This document shows positions 24,692-33,430 of a stretch of 64,000 nt of DNA, in pieces. The translations under genes were made by a program, and so were the position numbers. The notes beneath the pieces are model-generated. The model was not told where the DNA came from. It worked only from the letters and a program-made list of their open reading frames with translations, and did no database searches. Origin of the DNA: Kutzneria chonburiensis (GTDB taxonomy: Bacteria; Actinomycetota; Actinomycetes; Mycobacteriales; Pseudonocardiaceae). Every line of letters starts with the position of its first letter. Position 1 is the stretch's first letter. The stretch lies in the NCBI RefSeq assembly GCF_028622115.1, contig NZ_CP097263.1, forward strand, positions 1,116,001 to 1,180,000, in the 5' to 3' direction.

Positions 24692-25560
24692 CCGGGCAGG
24701 CCCAACGCGAGGCGTTGCGGGCTCGGCTGGCCGAGCGACGGCTGATCGTCGCGCCCGGGGTGTTCGACGGCATCTCCGCGTCTTTGGTGTCCCGCATCGG
24801 TTTCCCGGCCGGCTACCTGACCGGGGCCGGCGTCGCCGCGGCCGGCTTCGGGCTGCCGGACATCGGGTTGCTGACCCAGACCGAGATGACCGAGCGGGCC
24901 CGCGTGCTGGCCCGGGCCCTCGGCGACGTGCCGCTCATCGCCGACGCCGACACCGGTTATGGGGCCCCGCTCAACGTGGTTCGCACGGTCCGTGAGTACG
25001 AGGCCGCCGGTGTCGCGGCGATCCAGTTGGAGGATCAGGCGTTTCCGAAGAAGTGCGGGCACCTTCCGGACAAGGAGCTCGTGCCGGCGGCCGAGTTCGT
25101 GCAGAAGCTCGGCGCGGCACTGGATGCTCGCACGGACCCCAATCTGGTGGTCATCGCGCGGACCGACGCCCGCGGGCCGCTCGGCCTCGACGAGGCGATC
25201 TTGAGGGCCAATGCCTATGCCGCGGCCGGCGCGGACGTCATCTTCGTCGAGGCGCCTGAGGGCGTCGACGAGATCGAGCGCATTGCCAAGGAGGTCTCGG
25301 CGCCGTTGCTGATCAACCTCGTCATCGGCGGCCTCACGCCACTGGAGTCCAGCTCTCGTCTGGACGAACTCGGCTACGCCATTGCCATTCAGCCCTCGCT
25401 GCCGCTCGGCGCGGCCGCCTGGGCGATGCTCAGCACGCTGGCCGAACTGGCCGGAACCGACCCGGCGCGCTGGGCGCCGACCAAGCCGGCCGAGTTCTTC
25501 ACCCTGGTCGGCCTGGCCGAATGGTCGGCGATCGGCGAGCGTTTCCGGGAAGGAGCCTGA
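24688..25560 (+). CDS. Isocitrate lyase/PEP mutase-superfamily lyase
   Basis: A 290-residue member of the ICL/PEPM superfamily. Seen are IVAPGVFDGISASL, the metal site LIADADTGYG, the AIQLEDQAFPKKCGH loop with the catalytic Cys expected in C-C-cleaving lyases, and VIARTDAR. KKCGH points to a lyase (methylisocitrate lyase, dimethylmalate lyase, or oxaloacetate decarboxylase) rather than a mutase. It is translationally coupled to the PrpD gene (ATGA) and followed after 2 bp by the aconitase-like large subunit. Confidence 0.88.
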   Translation: MTGQAQREALRARLAERRLIVAPGVFDGISASLVSRIGFPAGYLTGAGVAAAGFGLPDIGLLTQTEMTERARVLARALGDVPLIADADTGYGAPLNVVRTVREYEAAGVAAIQLEDQAFPKKCGHLPDKELVPAAEFVQKLGAALDARTDPNLVVIARTDARGPLGLDEAILRANAYAAAGADVIFVEAPEGVDEIERIAKEVSAPLLINLVIGGLTPLESSSRLDELGYAIAIQPSLPLGAAAWAMLSTLAELAGTDPARWAPTKPAEFFTLVGLAEWSAIGERFREGA

Positions 25561-25562
25561 TC

Positions 25563-26810
25563 ATGGGTATGACGATGGTGGAGAACCTGTTGGCCCGCAA
25601 GGCCGGGCTGCCCCGGGTCGGGCCGGGTGACATCGTGACGGTGGACGTCGACATGTGTGTGCTGATCGACCTCCAGTTCGCCACGGTGTGGTTGCCGCCC
25701 AACCGCATCCACGATGCCGACAAGATCGCCGTGATCATGGACCACGCCGTGCCGGCGCCGTCCGTCAAGGACGCCGACGGCGGGGCGCGGGCCCGGAAGT
25801 TCGTGGCGGACTTCGGCATCGAGAAGTTCTTCGACGTCGGCCGGCACGGCATCTGCCACCAGGTGATGGCCGAGAACGGCCTCGCCCGGCCGGGCGAGGT
25901 GCTGGCCTGCACCGATTCGCACACCTGCGCCGCCGGCGCGTACAACACCGCCGCCCGCGGGCTCGGCCCGGCCGAGGTGTATTCGATCATGTGCACCGGC
26001 TCGACGTGGTTCCAGGTCGCGCCGACCGTGCGCTACGAGTTCGTCGGCGCCAAGCCGGACACCGTCAGCGGCAAGGACATCTTCCTCTACCTGGCCGCGG
26101 AATACGGCGATGCCACCAACCAGAACCTGGAGTTCGGTGGGATCGGGCTGGCCGGCATCCCGATCAACGACCGGCGCACCATCGCCACCCAGGCCGCCGA
26201 GATCTCCGCCGACTTCGCCACCTTTGCCGCCGACGACGTGCTCCTTGCCTTTCTGGAAGCCCGTGGCGTCAAGGACTTCGAGCCCGCCGCCGCCGATCCG
26301 GATGCTTCCTACGCCGACGTTCGCGTCATCGATCTGTCCACTTTGGAACCTTACGTCGCACGGCCCGGCACCGTCAGCCGCAACGGAGTCCCGCTGTTCG
26401 GCTTCGAGAAGCAGCGCATCGACCAGGCGTTCATCGGCTCGTGCGCCAACGGCCAGCTCGAGGACCTCCGCATCGCCGCCGACGTATTGCGTGGCCGCAC
26501 CGTAGCTCCCGGCGTCCGCCTGCTCGTGACCCCCGCGTCCCAGCAGGTCTACCGCGACGCCATGCGCCTGGGGTATCTCCAGGCCATCGCCGACGCCGGC
26601 GGTGTCGTCACCAACTCCACCTGCGGCGCTTGTTTCGGTTACCACATGGGCGTTCTCGGCGCCGGAGAGGTCTGTCTGACTTCCAGCACCCGCAACTTCG
26701 CCGGTCGAATGGGCAGCACGGAGGCCGAGATCTACATGGCTTCTCCCGCCACCGTCGCCGCCTCCGCCATCACCGGCTTCATCACCGATCCTCGCGAGGT
26801 CACCGCATGA
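25563..26810 (+). CDS. Aconitase-superfamily dehydratase, large subunit (LeuC-like)
   Basis: A 415-residue split-aconitase large subunit like LeuC, HACN or dimethylmaleate hydratase DmdA. The [4Fe-4S] ligands appear in CTDSHTC and in IGSCANG with [18 protein letters not shown] and the [13 protein letters not shown] motif fit the family. ATG 25563 follows the GGAAGGAG of the lyase end. A leucine operon is not present, and the gene sits inside a PrpD/ICL-type operon, so a catabolic hydratase role is more likely than leucine synthesis. Confidence 0.88.
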   Translation: MGMTMVENLLARKAGLPRVGPGDIVTVDVDMCVLIDLQFATVWLPPNRIHDADKIAVIMDHAVPAPSVKDADGGARARKFVADFGIEKFFDVGRHGICHQVMAENGLARPGEVLACTDSHTCAAGAYNTAARGLGPAEVYSIMCTGSTWFQVAPTVRYEFVGAKPDTVSGKDIFLYLAAEYGDATNQNLEFGGIGLAGIPINDRRTIATQAAEISADFATFAADDVLLAFLEARGVKDFEPAAADPDASYADVRVIDLSTLEPYVARPGTVSRNGVPLFGFEKQRIDQAFIGSCANGQLEDLRIAADVLRGRTVAPGVRLLVTPASQQVYRDAMRLGYLQAIADAGGVVTNSTCGACFGYHMGVLGAGEVCLTSSTRNFAGRMGSTEAEIYMASPATVAASAITGFITDPREVTA

Positions 26811-27364
26811 GCACCACCATTTCCGGCCGCGTCTGGCTCTTCGGCAACGCCCTCAACACCGACGCCATGTACCCCGCCCATGCCATGAAGCTGGACATTC
26901 CTTCCGCGGCAAAGCATGTCTTCCACTCCGTCCGTCCCGGTTGGACAGACGCCGTCCGCCCCGGCGACATCGTCATCGCCGGCACCAACTTCGGCATCGG
27001 CTCTTCCCGCCCCGCTGCTGCCCTCTTCCGTCACCTCGGCATCGCCGCCCTCATCGCCGAGGAGTTCAACTCCCTGTTCTTCCGCAACGCCGTCAACGCC
27101 GGCCTGCCCGTGCTCACCGCTCCCGGCGTGACCCAGCTGTTCCGTGACGGCGACATCGGCACCGTCGACATCGCCACCGGCCACTACCGCAACGAGACGA
27201 CCGGCGTCGATGGCACCGCCCACCCGCTCCCCGCCCTCGTCTTGGAGATCCTCTCCAGCGGCGGCGTTCTCGCTCGCCTCGCCGAGCAGGGCTACCTGCC
27301 CATCGAGCTACTGGACGCCTTCCGCTCCGGCGCCATCCCCGCTTCCGCTGAGGGTGCCGCATGA
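26807..27364 (+). CDS. Aconitase-superfamily dehydratase, small subunit (LeuD-like)
   Basis: A 185-residue swivel-domain subunit that partners the preceding large subunit. The substrate-recognition loop [16 protein letters not shown] is of the LeuD/homoaconitase-B type (G-x-G-S-S-R), and [21 protein letters not shown] follows. ATG 26807 overlaps the large-subunit stop (ATGA), favouring equal synthesis. The recognition loop differs from typical LeuD (YLRT), which argues against isopropylmalate as substrate. Confidence 0.87.
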   Translation: MSTTISGRVWLFGNALNTDAMYPAHAMKLDIPSAAKHVFHSVRPGWTDAVRPGDIVIAGTNFGIGSSRPAAALFRHLGIAALIAEEFNSLFFRNAVNAGLPVLTAPGVTQLFRDGDIGTVDIATGHYRNETTGVDGTAHPLPALVLEILSSGGVLARLAEQGYLPIELLDAFRSGAIPASAEGAA

Positions 27365-28035
27365 CCATCCAATCCATTGCTGATGGGGTCTGGCAGGTGG
27401 CGACTGCCCATGATACCAACGCTTTCCTTGTCGAGGAGGACGACGGCGTCACCCTCGTCGACGTCGGCTGGGCGGCCGCTCCGCCCACAATCATCAGTGC
27501 CCTAGCGGAAATCGGCCGGCCCCTGTCGGACGTTCGCCGCATCCTCATCACCCACGCGCACCCTGACCACGTCCGCGGCCTTGCCGGGTTGCTCCGCCTG
27601 GTCCCCGCCCCGGTTTTCATCCACCCGGCCGACGCCCCGTGGCTCCGCGCCGGCCGGGTGCCGGTCGACGGGCGCAGCGGCTTCCTCGGGAATGTGCTGG
27701 ATGCGTTGCCACTTCTGCACTGGACGCCGGTCGCCCCGGCCGGCCTCCTCGTCCACGACGAGTTGGTCGGCGGCCTGCGGGTCATCCACACGCCTGGCCA
27801 CTCGCCCGGCCACGTCGCGTTCCTCCACGAGCCGACCCGGACGCTTCTCACCGGCGACGCCGTCTTCCACAGGGGCCGCCTCGCGGCCGGTCCACCCGCC
27901 CTCGCGGCGGATCCGTCCCTGCGGGACCAGTCGCTGCACCGGCTCCCGCTCGACGTCGCCGCGGTCGGCTTCGCTCACGGCAGCCCGTTGACGGGCGATG
28001 ACGTCGGCGCCTATCGGGACTGGCTCGAGGCCTGA
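27361..28035 (+). CDS. Metallo-beta-lactamase-fold hydrolase
   Basis: A 224-residue MBL-fold enzyme with the zinc motif THAHPDH at about residue 59, a later HTPGHSPGH and TGDAVF, and terminal FAHGSP, giving a full two-metal site of the glyoxalase II-like kind. It is the last gene of the operon (ATGA overlap with the small subunit). It may hydrolyse a thioester, lactone or ester intermediate. The substrate is not visible. Confidence 0.85.
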   Translation: MTIQSIADGVWQVATAHDTNAFLVEEDDGVTLVDVGWAAAPPTIISALAEIGRPLSDVRRILITHAHPDHVRGLAGLLRLVPAPVFIHPADAPWLRAGRVPVDGRSGFLGNVLDALPLLHWTPVAPAGLLVHDELVGGLRVIHTPGHSPGHVAFLHEPTRTLLTGDAVFHRGRLAAGPPALAADPSLRDQSLHRLPLDVAAVGFAHGSPLTGDDVGAYRDWLEA

Positions 28036-28041
28036 AAAGCA

Positions 28042-28068
28042 CTGGCACCGTGCTGATGCCAGTGCCAG
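28042..28068 (+). terminator. Weak hairpin after the dehydratase operon
   Basis: CTGGCAC and GTGCCAG pair across 13 nt, 7 bp after the MBL stop codon. There is no T-run. It may terminate the operon or fold in the leader of the next small gene. Confidence 0.35.
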
Positions 28069-28078
28069 ACTCCGCGCC

Positions 28079-28396
28079 GTGCCGCTCACCGAGTCGGAGT
28101 ACCTCCGGCAGATCGAACGCGTGGCCCGCAGCGTCGTCGACGCGGCGTCGGGCGAGGAGTGGCTGGGCATCGACGAAACCTACGAACAGATGTGCCGCCG
28201 GCTGGGCGTCGAGCCGCGGCCAGATGGCTGGGCCCTTTGGAACACCTGGGGCGAGAACGGCCAAGCGGCCACGATGATCGTCACCGACGTTGCGCCACCG
28301 AAGGCCTGCTGGCGAACTGGGCCCGTGGCATGGGGCGAGCCGATGACGTTCTCGCCGCACGCGACGCGCCACCTGGGCTTGACCGGACAACCGTGA
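28079..28396 (+). CDS. Hypothetical small protein
   Basis: A 105-residue acidic protein starting at GTG 28079. It begins with helices (SEYLRQIERVARSVVDAASG), contains DETYEQMCRRLGVEPRPDGWALWNTWG, and ends LGLTGQP. I recognise no family, signal or membrane segment. The 22-bp gap to the following DinB-like gene suggests cotranscription with it. Coding is supported by position-specific GC and by the absence of any convincing alternative frame. Confidence 0.55.
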   Translation: MPLTESEYLRQIERVARSVVDAASGEEWLGIDETYEQMCRRLGVEPRPDGWALWNTWGENGQAATMIVTDVAPPKACWRTGPVAWGEPMTFSPHATRHLGLTGQP

Positions 28397-28418
28397 TCAC
28401 GACGGTTATCGTCGCGGT

Positions 28419-29051
28419 GTGCCCGACTTCGAGCGGATCCAACGGCGTGAACTCGCCGCGCTGGCTGATGATCTGAGTGCGCTGGACCGGTGGCGGGACG
28501 GCACGCTGTGCGCGGACTGGGACGTCGAGGAGGTCGTGGCCCATCTCGGGGCGGCGACGAGGTTCACCCGGTTCACCTGGTTCCGCAGCATGGCCGGGGC
28601 CAGGTTCAACGCGGACGTGCACAATCGGCGGCGGCTGGAGGAGTTTCGCGGGACCACCCCGCAGGAAACGCTCGAACGGTTCCGTGGCGTCGGAACCATT
28701 AGCCTGCCCAATCGATCGTCCCCGTTCGGACTCAGCGAAGTGATCATTCACGGCGAGGACATCCGCCGGCCGCTCGGGCTGCGGCACGGCTACGACGCCG
28801 ACGGTCTGCTGGCGGTGGCGCGTTTCCTGGTGGGCAAAGACTTCGCGGTGAAGAGCAGGACACTGGCGCGGGGGCTCGCGCTGCGGGCGACCGACGCGGA
28901 GTTCCGGGAAGGCGTCGGACCGGAGGTCCACGGGCCGTTGCTGGCTCTGGTCATGGTGCTGGCCGGCCGCGCTGCGTTCCTGCCGGACCTCGGTGGTGAC
29001 GGGCTGCCCGAATTGACGGGACGTCTGGGAGGGAGTGGCACGTCCTGGTGA
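28419..29051 (+). CDS. Maleylpyruvate isomerase N-terminal-domain protein (DinB-like)
   Basis: A 210-residue DinB/MDMPI-fold protein of the TIGR03083/TIGR03085 type: an N-terminal helix followed by CADWDVEEVVAHLGAAT with the first His, then LSEVIIHGEDIRRPLG with the second. The C-terminal domain is shortened relative to the 249-residue relative at 8.3 kb. It is likely mycothiol-dependent. GTG start at 28419. No pathway can be assigned from neighbours. Confidence 0.8.
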   Translation: MPDFERIQRRELAALADDLSALDRWRDGTLCADWDVEEVVAHLGAATRFTRFTWFRSMAGARFNADVHNRRRLEEFRGTTPQETLERFRGVGTISLPNRSSPFGLSEVIIHGEDIRRPLGLRHGYDADGLLAVARFLVGKDFAVKSRTLARGLALRATDAEFREGVGPEVHGPLLALVMVLAGRAAFLPDLGGDGLPELTGRLGGSGTSW

Positions 29052-29080
29052 CCGCGGCGGGCCCGACCTAGCTTCGAATC

Positions 29081-30031
29081 GTGAAGTCCTTACCGACAAC
29101 CAAACGTCGCTGGGCCGTGGTCGCGGCGGTGGCCGCCGCGCTGATCGGCTCGCCGGCGACGGCGTCCGCGGCGGTCGATGCCCCGCGGATCGTCGCGCAC
29201 TTCTCCCTCGCGGCCGGTCAACAGCCGGAGAATCTGCTCGTCGAGCCGGACGGCTCGGTCGACCTGACCTTCTCGTTCTCACGGGTGCTGGCGCATCTCG
29301 ACCGGCAGGGGCGACTGACCACCGTCGCCACGGTGCCGGCGCCGCCGGACGGCACCGTGGTGCCGCTGATCGGCTCGGCCTTCGTCGGCGGCATTGCTCG
29401 TACGGCGGACGGGACGCTTTATGTCACCTACGCGGCCGGCGACGCCAACCTCACGGGAATCTGGCGGATCCGGCCGGGCGGCGAACCCCAGCGGATCACG
29501 GCGATGCCGGCCGATGGCGTGCCGAACGGGCTGGTGCTGGCCGACGGCTACCTCTACACGACGGACTCGGCGCGGGCAACGGTGTGGAAGTCGCCGATCA
29601 GCGGTGGCAATCCGACGGCGTGGATCACCGATCCCGCCCTGGCCGCGCCGGCCGGCCAGTTCGGTGTCAACGGGGCCAAACTGCACAACGGTGCGATCTG
29701 GGTGACCAATTTCGCCGCCGAGACGGTGGTGCGCATACCGTTCGCCGCCTGCGCGGCGGCCGGGAATCCGGTGATCGTGGCGTCCGGTGTCGGCCATGCG
29801 GACGATTTCGACTTCACCGGCACCGGTGATGACGCGCTCGTGACGACAAATCCGGACAACACCGTGGTTCTGGTCCACGGCGACGGCAGCCACACCACGG
29901 CACTCACCGCCGCCGACGGTCTGCAGAACCCGACATCGTTGGCCCGTCACGGAAATCTGGTGTACGTGGCCGACGCGGCGTACTTCAGCAAGGCCGACCC
30001 GAACCTGCTGGTCGCCCGGCTGGAGCGCTGA
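29081..30031 (+). CDS. Secreted SMP-30/gluconolactonase-like beta-propeller
   Basis: A 316-residue exported protein, signal peptide ending ATASA near residue 28. Repeated strand motifs (PENLLVEPDGSVDLTF, GIARTADGTLYVTYAA, GVPNGLVLADGYLYTTDS, LHNGAIWVTNF, NPTSLARHGNLVYVADA) mark an NHL/SMP-30-type six-bladed propeller with the N-G-L metal-site triplet. It could be a periplasmic lactonase or a binding protein. GTG 29081. A large palindrome begins 4 bp after its stop. Confidence 0.75.
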   Translation: MKSLPTTKRRWAVVAAVAAALIGSPATASAAVDAPRIVAHFSLAAGQQPENLLVEPDGSVDLTFSFSRVLAHLDRQGRLTTVATVPAPPDGTVVPLIGSAFVGGIARTADGTLYVTYAAGDANLTGIWRIRPGGEPQRITAMPADGVPNGLVLADGYLYTTDSARATVWKSPISGGNPTAWITDPALAAPAGQFGVNGAKLHNGAIWVTNFAAETVVRIPFAACAAAGNPVIVASGVGHADDFDFTGTGDDALVTTNPDNTVVLVHGDGSHTTALTAADGLQNPTSLARHGNLVYVADAAYFSKADPNLLVARLER

Positions 30032-30034
30032 TCT

Positions 30035-30065
30035 CGGTGGGTGGGTGTGCCACACCCACCCACCG
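30035..30065. promoter_or_regulatory. Perfect 31-bp palindrome upstream of the XRE/MmyB-like regulator
   Basis: Arms CGGTGGGTGGGTGTG and CACACCCACCCACCG are perfectly complementary around a single C. It starts 4 bp after the propeller stop and ends 29 bp before the regulator ATG. It may be an autoregulatory operator, a terminator, or both; no T-run follows. Confidence 0.55.
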
Positions 30066-30093
30066 CCAACGCCGTGCAGTTACGGTGAACAGC

Positions 30094-30936
30094 ATGAATC
30101 GACTGGGCGAGTACCTGCGTGCCCGGCGCGAGGCGACGCGCCCCGACGACGTGGGGATCGCGGGCGGGGGCCGCCGTCGCAGTCCGGGGCTGCGCCGTGA
30201 GGAAGTCGCGGCGTTGTGCGGACTGAGCACCGACTACTACGCGCGGCTGGAACAGGGACGGGAGCGCAATCCGTCCGATCAGGTTCTCACCGCGCTGGCC
30301 CGCGTTTTCCGGCTTGACGAGGAAGCCTCGGCTTACCTTCAGCGTCTCGCCCGTCCGCGGGGCGCACGCCGTCGTACCGAGAAGGTGTCGCCACAGCTTG
30401 CCCTGCTGCTGGAGTCCTGGACCGACCGACCGGCCATGGTCCTCGGCCCGCGCCTGGACATCCTGGCTGTCAACGTCCTCGGTACAGCACTGTTCAACGT
30501 GCTTGGCGCGGAGCGAAACCTGGTCCGCTTCGCGTTCCTCGACCCGGCCGCCCGCGAGTTCTACCGGGACTGGGACAGCATCGCGCGGTCCAGCGTCGCC
30601 GCGCTGCGGGCCGCGAGTGATCTCGAGGACGACCCGGCCTTCATCGGCGAACTTGTGGTGCGGAGCCAGGAATTCAGCCGGCTCTGGGCCCGTCATGACG
30701 TGCGCGGCAAGACCCAGGAGGCCAAACGCTTGCGGCACCCCGATGTCGGCGACATCGACGTGACGTACCAGTCCTTCTCGGTCAACGGCAGCGCCGGTCA
30801 GCAATTGGTTGTGTACCAAGCGGAAGCCGGCAGCCCCAGCGCGGAGCGCATCGCCCTGCTGGGCTCGCTGTGCATCACCCCGACCGAAGCCGGCCCGCGG
30901 CAGAGCCGCAGGCCGGCCGAAGATCAACTCCAGTGA
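30094..30936 (+). CDS. XRE-family regulator with MmyB-like ligand-binding domain
   Basis: A 280-residue regulator. The HTH (residues 1-75) includes RRRSPGLRREEVAALCGLST and DYYARLEQGRERNPSDQVL, the hallmark of the MmyB/ScoMcrA-type family; the C-terminal PAS-like MmyB_LBD shows ESWTDRPAMVLGPRLDILAVN, FLDPAAREFY and DVTYQSFSVNG. Relatives bind fatty acids and regulate antibiotic or oxidoreductase genes. ATG 30094 starts at the family N-terminus. Its 3' end overlaps the convergent GH105 gene by 13 bp. Confidence 0.9.
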   Translation: MNRLGEYLRARREATRPDDVGIAGGGRRRSPGLRREEVAALCGLSTDYYARLEQGRERNPSDQVLTALARVFRLDEEASAYLQRLARPRGARRRTEKVSPQLALLLESWTDRPAMVLGPRLDILAVNVLGTALFNVLGAERNLVRFAFLDPAAREFYRDWDSIARSSVAALRAASDLEDDPAFIGELVVRSQEFSRLWARHDVRGKTQEAKRLRHPDVGDIDVTYQSFSVNGSAGQQLVVYQAEAGSPSAERIALLGSLCITPTEAGPRQSRRPAEDQLQ

Positions 30937-32090
30937 GTCATCTGCTCATTCATGATCAGGAACGCCCCGAGGCCGTGCGGATCATTCGTTGCCCGAGGCC
31001 GGGCAAGGTAGAACGCGGTGTCGCCCACGTTGGTGCCGATGCAGATGTCGGCGATGTTGGTCAGACCGTCACTCCCGATCGACACCTGGGCCAGCACGCC
31101 CTTGTACCCCTTCTGCGCCACGGCCAGGTAGCTGTGGTCGAGGTAGCCCTTCTCGACGCCCTTGGACAGCATGTACGTGAACATGGCTGAGCAGGACGTC
31201 TCGGTCCAGTTCCCGGACAGCGTGGGCTTCTCGGGCACCTGGAACCAGCGCCCGGTGGCCGGATCCTGGTACTTGCGCACAGCCTTGGCCAGGTTCTGCA
31301 CGTTCTTGACGATCTTCGCCCGGTTCGGGTCGGAGCGCGGGGTGTAGTCGAGCACGTCGACCGAAGCCATGGCGTACCAACCGATCGAGCGGCACCAGAA
31401 CTCGGGGGAGTGGTGCGTGGTCGGATCGGCCCAGCTCTGCGTGCCGGACTCGTCGTAGGCGTGCCAGAAGAAGCCGGACGGGTCGGACAGGTGGCTGCCG
31501 TAGGTGACGAGCTGCTTGGCCGCTTCGGCGTTGGCGTACTTGGCGTCGTTGAATGCCGCGCCGTAGCGCTCCAGGAACGGCAGCACCATGTACGTGCCGT
31601 CCAGCCACAGCTGGTGCTGGCGGCTGGTGGCGTGCCAGAAGCCGCCGTCCTCGGTGCGCGGGTAGGTGTTCAGCCGGGTGCGGATCTGCGCGGCGGCCTT
31701 CTGGTACCGGGGATCCTTGGTCTCCTGGTACAGCAGCACCAGCAGGTTGCCGGACTGCATGGAGTCCAGGCTGTTGAAGCTGTTGCTGACCTTGCCGTCG
31801 GCGTCGACGAAGCGGTCCACCCAGGCCTTGATGTAGTCCAGGTAGGTCTTGTCATGAGTCCGCTTGTAGACCAGATACTGACCGTAGAGGTACAACCCGG
31901 TCTGGTAGCCCCAGCTGCCGAGCGTGGCCGGCGTGAAGCGCTTCATGGTCGAGTCGACGACGGCCTTGGACCAGTCGGTGCTGGTCGACGGGGCGGCGGT
32001 GGCCGTGACCGGCAGGATCGGGACGAGGCTGGCGACCAGGACGATCCCGATCCGGCGGATCCAGCCGCCCCGCGTGCGCGGGCTGGGCAT
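30924..32090 (-). CDS. Secreted GH88/GH105 unsaturated glucuronyl (rhamnogalacturonyl) hydrolase
   Basis: A 388-residue (alpha/alpha)6-barrel enzyme with a Sec signal peptide ending ATAAP near residue 33. Family features: SWGYQTGLYLYGQYLVYKRT, DSMQSGNLLVLLYQ, HQLWLDGTYMVLPFLERYG with the catalytic Asp, FWCRSIGWYAMASVDVL and TSCSAMFTYML. It releases unsaturated uronic acid from pectin lyase products (YteR-like). Most bacterial homologues are cytosolic, so export is notable. It is divergent from the chitosanase gene across a 284-bp gap. Confidence 0.9.
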   Translation of the reverse strand: MPSPRTRGGWIRRIGIVLVASLVPILPVTATAAPSTSTDWSKAVVDSTMKRFTPATLGSWGYQTGLYLYGQYLVYKRTHDKTYLDYIKAWVDRFVDADGKVSNSFNSLDSMQSGNLLVLLYQETKDPRYQKAAAQIRTRLNTYPRTEDGGFWHATSRQHQLWLDGTYMVLPFLERYGAAFNDAKYANAEAAKQLVTYGSHLSDPSGFFWHAYDESGTQSWADPTTHHSPEFWCRSIGWYAMASVDVLDYTPRSDPNRAKIVKNVQNLAKAVRKYQDPATGRWFQVPEKPTLSGNWTETSCSAMFTYMLSKGVEKGYLDHSYLAVAQKGYKGVLAQVSIGSDGLTNIADICIGTNVGDTAFYLARPRATNDPHGLGAFLIMNEQMTHWS

Positions 32091-32374
32091 CGTGCTCCTC
32101 TCGATGGAGCCCGCGGCGGGAGGCTCGTTGCTGTCTCTGAACGACTACTCCGGTCACGCCCACGACGTCAAGGCTGAACATCCGATCTATAGCCGTTATG
32201 TCTACGCAGAATACGATTACATTCGCGAAGTCATCGGAGGTGTCGACGGCTGCGGTGATCGGCTGGGCCGAACGCGTCGACCCCGGGGCCGATCGGTTGA
32301 ACCGCGTGGCTCCTACCTGCGTAAATCCATTAGTGTGCGCAATCCGATCGAGCGCGAGGACGGGACGAACGCCA

Positions 32375-33430
32375 GTGGAGTCCAGGGACGGTGAGCCCCG
32401 GTCGAAGGGGTTCTGGGACGTCCAGGTCGCCGGCGTGCCGCTGCGCACCATCGTGCCGGTGGTGCTGGCGCTGCTGACCAGCGTGGGCATCGCCGTGGTG
32501 ACGCTGATGCCCGCCTCCAACCCGGACGCCGCGCCGCCGGTGGTCGTGCCCACCGGACCGTCGGTGGTCACGTTGCCGCCGGCCGGATCCCCGCCGCCGG
32601 CCGGCTCGACCTCGCCCACCAGCGGGACTTCCTCGACCGGCAGCACAAAACCGACGCCCACCGCGCCGGCCGGCAAGCCACCGGCCACGCCGACGCTGCC
32701 GTCCCAGGTCACGATCATGCTCGACGACCTCACGGCCGTGTTCGAGCAGGGCAAGACCACCCCGCAGTACGCCAACATCGTCAACGACCACGACGGCTGC
32801 GGCTTCAAGGCCGGCTGGGCCAGTTTCTGCACGGCCAGGGGCGATCTGTTCACCGTGGTCAGCCAGTACACGGATGCCGTGCCCGACAACGCGTTACGTC
32901 GCTACCTGCCGGTGTTGCAGCGGCTCGGCGAGACGCACAGCGACGACACCTCCCAGCTCGGCGACGCCTTCGTCAACGACTGGCGGGCCACCGCCACCGA
33001 CCGCCGGTTCGACGACGCGCAGCTGCGGGTCGGCCACGAGTTGTTCCTCACGCCGGCGCTGGCCATCGCCAACCAGCTCAACATCCGCAGCAGCCTCGGC
33101 GCCGAGGACCTGTTCGACACCGCGTTGATGATGGGTCCCAGCAGCAGCGACTGCGACGGCCTGCCCAAGCTGATCACCGAGTCCATCATCGAGGCCGAGG
33201 GCACCCCGGCGTCGGGCATTCCCGAGCAGAAGTTCCTGGCCGCCTTCAACAAGATTCGGCTCAAGCACATGCGCAACCCCTGCACCGCCGGCCGGCAGAA
33301 GGTGTGGACCGCGGCCGTCGACCGGGTGCAGGCGTTGCAGGAGCTGGCCGACAAGAACTGCTGGAACCTCAACCCGCCGCTGATCGTCGGGGCCGACTTC
33401 AACCTGACGATCAGGACGCCGAGCGAGTAG
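32375..33430 (+). CDS. GH46 chitosanase with membrane anchor and Pro/Thr linker
   Basis: A 351-residue protein. Residues 24-44 form a single membrane helix, followed by a 75-residue Pro/Ser/Thr/Gly linker and a GH46 domain of about 220 residues. The GH46 domain shows LTAVFEQGKTTPQYANI with the acid Glu, then NDHDGCGFKAGWASF with the base Asp, and DAQLRVGHELFLTPALAIAN. It hydrolyses chitosan by inversion. Unlike most secreted GH46 enzymes this one appears membrane-tethered. GTG 32375 is chosen as the first in-frame start before the helix. Confidence 0.85.
   Translation: MESRDGEPRSKGFWDVQVAGVPLRTIVPVVLALLTSVGIAVVTLMPASNPDAAPPVVVPTGPSVVTLPPAGSPPPAGSTSPTSGTSSTGSTKPTPTAPAGKPPATPTLPSQVTIMLDDLTAVFEQGKTTPQYANIVNDHDGCGFKAGWASFCTARGDLFTVVSQYTDAVPDNALRRYLPVLQRLGETHSDDTSQLGDAFVNDWRATATDRRFDDAQLRVGHELFLTPALAIANQLNIRSSLGAEDLFDTALMMGPSSSDCDGLPKLITESIIEAEGTPASGIPEQKFLAAFNKIRLKHMRNPCTAGRQKVWTAAVDRVQALQELADKNCWNLNPPLIVGADFNLTIRTPSE

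Noticed and set aside
25563-27364. leuC/leuD of leucine biosynthesis
   Set aside because: No other leucine gene nearby, embedded in a PrpD/lyase operon, and the small-subunit recognition loop is not the LeuD type.
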